This document shows, piece by piece, positions 60,119 through 64,000 of a stretch of 64,000 nt of DNA (the stretch's first letter is position 1; each line of letters begins with the position of its first letter). This DNA is from an uncultured Christensenellaceae bacterium. Lineage in GTDB: Bacteria > Bacillota > Clostridia > Christensenellales > Pumilibacteraceae. Where the stretch lies: positions 32,951 to 96,950 of the forward strand of contig CAJUKG010000008.1 in NCBI GenBank assembly GCA_910586925.1. Reading direction: 5' to 3'. The notes below the pieces were generated by a model. The model saw only the letters and a program-made list of their open reading frames with translations, had not been told where the DNA came from and did not search any database. The position numbers and the translations under genes were made by a program.

Positions 60119-60147
60119 TTTACAATAGCGGCAAAAAATGTTATAAT
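60119..60147 (+). promoter_or_regulatory. Promoter of the HNH-WYL-AAA operon
   Basis: TTTACA and TATAAT are separated by 17 bases. The first gene starts 36 bases further on and has AGGAGG. Confidence 0.75.
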
Positions 60148-60182
60148 GTAAAAGCATAATTCTATAAAGGAGGTACTCTACC

Positions 60183-60437
60183 ATGTATGGAAGAAGACGC
60201 AGGTCTTACACCACAAAAGAAGGCTATATCCAAATATACAAGCCGAGCAGTCCTATGGCACGGAGCAATGGGTTTGTTCCCGAACACCGTGAAGTAGCAA
60301 GCCGCAAAATGGGTAGACCGTTGCGCTCGAATGAAATCGTGCATCACCGCGATGGAAATAAGCGCAATAACAGACCGGGCAACTTGCAAGTGATGTCTCC
60401 TCAAAAGCATTGGAAAGTACATCATGGAAAAAGATAA
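60183..60437 (+). CDS. Small HNH endonuclease
   Basis: This 84-residue protein has the HNH pattern of phage-type homing nucleases: PEHREVASRKMGRPL, then VHHRDGNKRNNRPGNLQVM, then HWKVHH. His-His, Asn and His are all present, so it could be active. It has a strong AGGAGG site and overlaps the WYL gene by 14 bases. It may be an accessory nuclease of the operon or a remnant of a homing element. Confidence 0.85.
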   Translation: MYGRRRRSYTTKEGYIQIYKPSSPMARSNGFVPEHREVASRKMGRPLRSNEIVHHRDGNKRNNRPGNLQVMSPQKHWKVHHGKR

Positions 60438-61404
60438 AAAACTGCGACCGATGAAAATATGGGAAATCCTCCGTCGAGAAACGGATGAAGACCATCCCAT
60501 GGGAACGGAAACGCTCCGCGAAAGATTAAAAGAAAGCGGCTATCCTTGTACTCGAAAAACACTCTACGGCGATATCGCCTTATTGAACGACAACGGATAC
60601 GAGGTTATGCGCACACGCAAGATTAGCAACGAATACTACGTTGCGGATCGGAGTTTTGACATACCCGAATTGCAAATACTTATGGACGCTGTGCAAGCGG
60701 CGAGTTTTATCACCGACAAAAAGACGAAGGTGCTTATAGGAAAGATTGCGCAGCTTGCCGGGGATAAAAAGGCGGAAGTGTTGCAAAAGAACACCGTCGA
60801 GTTTCATACGCCGAAAAGCGACAATGAGCAGATATTTTATATCGTGGATAAGATAGGCAGCGCGATAGAACAACGCCGCCAGATATCCTTTGTTTATTTC
60901 GATTACGATATCTTACATCAGCGGGTATATCGCAAAGAGAAACGTCGGTATGTGGTCAATCCGCTTTCGACCGTGTTCTCCAACGATAACTACTATCTGA
61001 TGTGCTACGACGATAAACACGGAAACATAGGGCATTATCGCATTGATCGTATGGATGAAGTGGACATCGAACAAACACCGATAAACGAAACGGAAGAATC
61101 GAAGAAATTCGACTTGTCGCGCCATAAAAGGGCATTGTTTGAGATGTTCAGCGGCGAGGACGCAAAAGTATCCTTTCAGGCGGATAAAACGCTTATAGAC
61201 CATATTTTCGACAAATTCGGCAAGAGTGTACATATTACATACGGCGAAGGGAACACGGTCGTGTTTACTGCCAACGTACAAGTGAGCAAACGATTCCTCG
61301 GTTGGTGCTGTTCATTCGGCGATATGCTGAAAGTGACCGCACCTCAATCGGTACTAAATCAAGTAAACGATTTTTTGGCGAAAACTGCCGAACAGTATAT
61401 GTAG
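60424..61404 (+). CDS. HTH-WYL transcriptional regulator
   Basis: This 326-residue protein has an N-terminal winged HTH (about 10-75: TRKTLYGDIALLNDNGYEV), a WYL domain (about 145-225; YVVNPLSTVFSNDNYYLMCYD with the ligand-binding pocket) and a C-terminal WCX-like part. WYL proteins sense nucleotides or small ligands and control many phage-defence loci (BrxR, CapW). Its place in the operon and the 9-bp inverted repeat in the promoter suggest it represses its own operon until infection. Confidence 0.9.
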   Translation: MEKDKKLRPMKIWEILRRETDEDHPMGTETLRERLKESGYPCTRKTLYGDIALLNDNGYEVMRTRKISNEYYVADRSFDIPELQILMDAVQAASFITDKKTKVLIGKIAQLAGDKKAEVLQKNTVEFHTPKSDNEQIFYIVDKIGSAIEQRRQISFVYFDYDILHQRVYRKEKRRYVVNPLSTVFSNDNYYLMCYDDKHGNIGHYRIDRMDEVDIEQTPINETEESKKFDLSRHKRALFEMFSGEDAKVSFQADKTLIDHIFDKFGKSVHITYGEGNTVVFTANVQVSKRFLGWCCSFGDMLKVTAPQSVLNQVNDFLAKTAEQYM

Positions 61405-61411
61405 GTGCAAA

Positions 61412-62350
61412 ATGGTTTATCTCGATAAGTTTATAATTCCAAATGCGGAACAAGAAGAAAAAACAATTAAAAGGCGTATGGCCGAAAATGGCGGTGTGCT
61501 TGGATATATCGATAACATCTATCCGTGCGGATTGTTCACAAAGAAAGAGTTGTCACGTATTGATTTTGAGCCACTAACTATTTTATATGGAGGGAACGGA
61601 TCGGGTAAAAGTACGTTATTAAATTTAATAGCGCAAAAGTTGGAATTGAATCGTATTGCTCCATTTAATTCGAGCGAAGTGTTTGACATTTATAGAGATG
61701 TTTGTACATATGAAATGGGAAATGATGACGAGGGATTCAAATTGCGCGTACCCAACGGAAGCCGTATTATTACGAGTGATGATGTATTTGACTATATGCT
61801 TACTGTTAGGACAAATAACAGCGAGATACACGAACATATCGAACAGGTGCGAGATAACGATTACGGCGAACTGAAATTTGGAGAAACGGTTAGATTACAT
61901 GGTATGGAAGATTATGAGCAACTACGATTACAAGTTCTATCGAGGCGGAAGTCTGTATCGCGCAGACAATTTATTAGAAAAACGGTGGGCGAGGAAGTAA
62001 AACTGAATAGCAACGGAGAAACGGCATTACGATATTTCGAGGAAAAGCTGAAAAACGACACGCTCTATTGCTTGGATGAGCCTGAAAATAGTTTATCACC
62101 CAAATTGCAATTGCAATTAGTAGAAATTATTCGACGTATGGTAAGATATTGTGGATGTCAAATGATTATAGCGACACATTCGCCGTTCATATTGTCCATT
62201 GATGGAGCAAAGATATATGATTTGGATTCCATTCCAGTGGCTTTGAAGAAATGGTGGCAACTCGAAAACGTGCGCATATACTACGATTTTTTCAGTCAAT
62301 ACAAAAACCTTTTTACCAAAGTGACCAATGCAACAGGAGATAATACATAA
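61412..62350 (+). CDS. AAA/ABC-type ATPase of a predicted defence operon
   Basis: This 312-residue AAA_21-type ATPase has Walker A GGNGSGKST at 60-68, a signature-like segment LNSNGETALRYF (198-209), Walker B YCLDEPENSLSP (D222, E223) and an H-loop in IIATHSPF. It has no long coiled coil, so it is not a typical SMC or Rad50 protein. Proteins of this kind power defence systems (for example in PtuA and AriA type systems) together with a nuclease; here the next gene is a PD-(D/E)XK nuclease overlapping its stop by one base. ATP-dependent sensing of phage DNA or protein is inferred. Confidence 0.88.
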   Translation: MVYLDKFIIPNAEQEEKTIKRRMAENGGVLGYIDNIYPCGLFTKKELSRIDFEPLTILYGGNGSGKSTLLNLIAQKLELNRIAPFNSSEVFDIYRDVCTYEMGNDDEGFKLRVPNGSRIITSDDVFDYMLTVRTNNSEIHEHIEQVRDNDYGELKFGETVRLHGMEDYEQLRLQVLSRRKSVSRRQFIRKTVGEEVKLNSNGETALRYFEEKLKNDTLYCLDEPENSLSPKLQLQLVEIIRRMVRYCGCQMIIATHSPFILSIDGAKIYDLDSIPVALKKWWQLENVRIYYDFFSQYKNLFTKVTNATGDNT

Positions 62351-63372
62351 TGGATAACTTAAAGTATTTTCAAAGATATCACGGTAAAGAAAACACGCAT
62401 TCAAGCAATGCACTTTCTTTATTACAAATGCTTTATGATTATAGTCCAAAGAAATTCTATGAAACTCTTTGCAACATAATCGAACAACAAGGCGAATTGG
62501 AAAATGTTGCGCCACATTTCGTTGTACAAGATACGGGCAACGGCAAAGGGAGCATACCCGATTTCAGCATTATGCAGCATAGTTTTAAGATAGTTGTCGA
62601 AGCAAAAGAGGGCGCATTCAATATTGATCAGTTGGAAAGACATTTGAAAGGGCTATCGGGAAAAGACGAATTTACATATAAGGTTTTAATCGCTCTATCA
62701 CCGCAAAATGATGTGCAAAGTCATCTAAATAAACTAATCGAAAAGTACCCGAAAATATATATCGTCCATAAAACTTATATAGATTTTTATGATATTATCA
62801 AGGGTAATATGCACGAAATAAAAGACAGTTCATTTATCGAAATTTTGGATGAGTATAGAGAATACTGCGAAATGGAGCAGCTTATAGATTATTCAGAAAA
62901 TACTTTAATGGTGCGGTTAACTACGAATACATTCGATTTCAATTTTCAAAACGGAGTGTATTATGACTCCAATAAATACACGCCGCTTGGCTTTCGCTAT
63001 TTAGGATTGTATAAAGAAAAAAGCATAAGGGCGATTGGGAAAATAGTCAAGATTGTGGAGGCGCACGTCGATGATTTCGGAAAAATTGTGTATGGTGATT
63101 TGGTATACGGGAAACCGTTGACGGATGCAGACAGGCATAAAGTCGAGTTTGCAATAGAGGATAGAAAAAACAATTTCCATAACGAAACTGATCCGCACTG
63201 GCATTTTATTGTGGAAAGATTTGTCGAGGTGGTCAATTTTAGAAAGAAAAAGTACGGTATGTATGGTAAAAAGAAATTCTATCTAAAAGAAGACTTTGGA
63301 ATAAAAGACATAGCGCATTGCACTATAGAAGAAATTGCGGCGGCTATGAAAGACTATGATAAGTGGGAATAA
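62350..63372 (+). CDS. PD-(D/E)XK nuclease-like protein
   Basis: This 340-residue protein has an N-terminal restriction-like domain: NTHSSNALSLLQMLY (about 15-29), PD at 70-71 (GSIPDFSI) and EAK at 84-86 (KIVVEAKEG), the PD-X12-EXK core. The C-terminal half (about 190-340) is not recognised; it is rich in Lys and aromatic residues and may bind DNA or recognise phage material. The start overlaps the ATPase stop by one base (TAATG), so the two form a likely complex. Confidence 0.8.
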   Translation: MDNLKYFQRYHGKENTHSSNALSLLQMLYDYSPKKFYETLCNIIEQQGELENVAPHFVVQDTGNGKGSIPDFSIMQHSFKIVVEAKEGAFNIDQLERHLKGLSGKDEFTYKVLIALSPQNDVQSHLNKLIEKYPKIYIVHKTYIDFYDIIKGNMHEIKDSSFIEILDEYREYCEMEQLIDYSENTLMVRLTTNTFDFNFQNGVYYDSNKYTPLGFRYLGLYKEKSIRAIGKIVKIVEAHVDDFGKIVYGDLVYGKPLTDADRHKVEFAIEDRKNNFHNETDPHWHFIVERFVEVVNFRKKKYGMYGKKKFYLKEDFGIKDIAHCTIEEIAAAMKDYDKWE

Positions 63373-63389
63373 AAAAACGAGGAAAAAGA

Positions 63390-63854
63390 ATGGATAAAAA
63401 AATATACAAAACCGAAATAGTAGAAACTATGCGTTATATCGAGGAAATATCTGCTCGATTGGGGCAGTCTATTACATCATCGGACTATTATATTGAAGAC
63501 TTGGGATGCCCTCATTCAAAACCAAAAAATCTTCCGAAAGGATATGCGGCAGTATATATGTTCGCCTATAATGGCGAATGGTTGAAAATAGGAAAGGCAA
63601 ATACCAAATCAAAAGCGCGGTATACCTCGCATCATTATGGGTTTAATGCGTTAAGTACACTGCCGAAGTCGCTTGCGGCTGACCCGGCTATGAGTAAATA
63701 TGGCATATGCAAAGAAAACTCTCGTACTTGGGTAGAGCAAAATACATATCGCATTAATATCTTAATCAAGTCCGAAATAGGCAAAGCGGCAACCGAGCTG
63801 ATAGAAGCGGTATTACATTACAAATTCCGCCCTCGATATGAGGGCGCATTATAA
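63390..63854 (+). CDS. GIY-YIG-like nuclease protein
   Basis: This 154-residue protein has a GIY-YIG-like core: AVYMF at 54-58 in the place of GIY, KIGKA at 66-70 in the place of YIG, then an Arg (ARYTSHHYG, Arg77) and a Glu (LIEAVLHYKFRPRYEG, about Glu139). The first motif is degenerate, but Arg and Glu remain, so it may still cut. The N-terminal 50 residues are not recognised. ATG at 63390 has GAGG eight bases upstream; it is third after the ATPase and nuclease. Confidence 0.75.
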   Translation: MDKKIYKTEIVETMRYIEEISARLGQSITSSDYYIEDLGCPHSKPKNLPKGYAAVYMFAYNGEWLKIGKANTKSKARYTSHHYGFNALSTLPKSLAADPAMSKYGICKENSRTWVEQNTYRINILIKSEIGKAATELIEAVLHYKFRPRYEGAL

Positions 63855-63867
63855 GGAGGCTAAGCAA

Positions 63868-64000
63868 ATGGCTACTATAACCTACACGGTAAAAGGAATA
63901 ACCAAAAGCAATCGCGGCACGGCCGAAAAGGACGGCGTCGAATTTGAGATGCGCGAACTGCAATCCAAATGGAAGCTCGTCACAAAGTCGGGTGCAGCCA
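63868..64000 (+). CDS. 5' end of an unidentified gene (partial)
   Basis: AAGGAGG lies nine bases before ATG at 63868, and the frame remains open to the window end (44 codons). It starts MATITYTVKGITKSNRGTAE. I do not recognise the fragment. Being 13 bases after the GIY-YIG gene, it is likely part of the same operon. Confidence 0.75.
   Translation, partial: MATITYTVKGITKSNRGTAEKDGVEFEMRELQSKWKLVTKSGAA

Noticed and set aside
1..64000. CRISPR arrays, rRNA genes, complete insertion sequences or integrase genes
   Set aside because: No regularly spaced repeats, no rRNA sequence and no transposase or integrase motifs were seen on either strand. The recombinase expected for the 29-bp repeats is therefore not in this window.

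Overview
The window looks like a chromosomal segment of an uncultivated-type Bacillota (Clostridia-like) bacterium. Ribosome binding sites are mostly GGAGG-type. Sigma-A promoters are close to TTGACA-17-TATAAT. Many lipoproteins have short lipoboxes, and the set includes an oligoendopeptidase F, PFL/UPF0210, YitT, an iron-type DtxR and an ECF transporter. The backbone is moderately GC-rich; three blocks are clearly AT-rich and carry defence genes. No replication origin, CRISPR array, rRNA or complete insertion sequence was seen.

Layout. (1) 1-5764: AT-rich island with a GATC-type DpnII restriction-modification set (HTH-Dam methylase and DpnII nuclease), an Mrr-like nuclease, a second DNA methyltransferase and a DUF262/DUF1524 (GmrSD-like) protein. 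(2) 5765-16368: backbone with a MATE efflux pump, a divergent LysR / acetyltransferase-flavodoxin-cupin locus, and a two-component system followed by an ABC exporter whose promoter carries four phased TTAAGA repeats. (3) 16369-18294: AT-rich HindIII-like restriction-modification pair next to tRNA-Ser(TGA). Islands 1 and 3 end in the same 29-bp sequence in inverted orientation, each ending in a tRNA-Ser-like 3' tail. (4) 18488-27662: SGNH lipoprotein, RCK/RyR membrane protein, ACT-PFL pair, pepF, a lipoprotein and dnaB. (5) 27868-36130: tRNA-Thr, a ClbS-like protein, then a DtxR/IdeR-type iron regulator with three copies of its probable operator, controlling a YgbA-like protein, two exporter-fold ABC half-transporters and a complete ECF module (probably iron, siderophore or heme uptake). 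(6) 36310-45275: a thiol-redox cluster (CD1871A-like CXXC membrane protein, NapH ferredoxin-TlpA fusion, large lipoproteins, one with thioredoxin, one split by a frameshift at a G8 tract). (7) 45537-59565: Sel1 protein, flippase-like protein, EEP lipoprotein, pssA-psd, YitT, htpG, SDR, GH36-like protein, rplM-rpsI and DUF2804. (8) 59647-64000: tRNA-Ser(GGA) followed by an AT-rich operon of HNH, WYL regulator, AAA ATPase, PD-(D/E)XK nuclease, GIY-YIG protein and an unfinished gene. This last operon is the best candidate for an undescribed defence system.

How it fits together. Two of the three defence blocks sit directly downstream of a serine tRNA visible in the window. For the first, only the displaced tRNA tail and terminator are visible. 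Serine tRNA 3' ends therefore appear to be the integration sites for defence cargo here. The backbone genes mostly deal with the cell envelope (phospholipid synthesis, lipoproteins, efflux), iron and redox balance, and housekeeping. Product names rest on recognised motifs and remembered family sequences; no database search was run.
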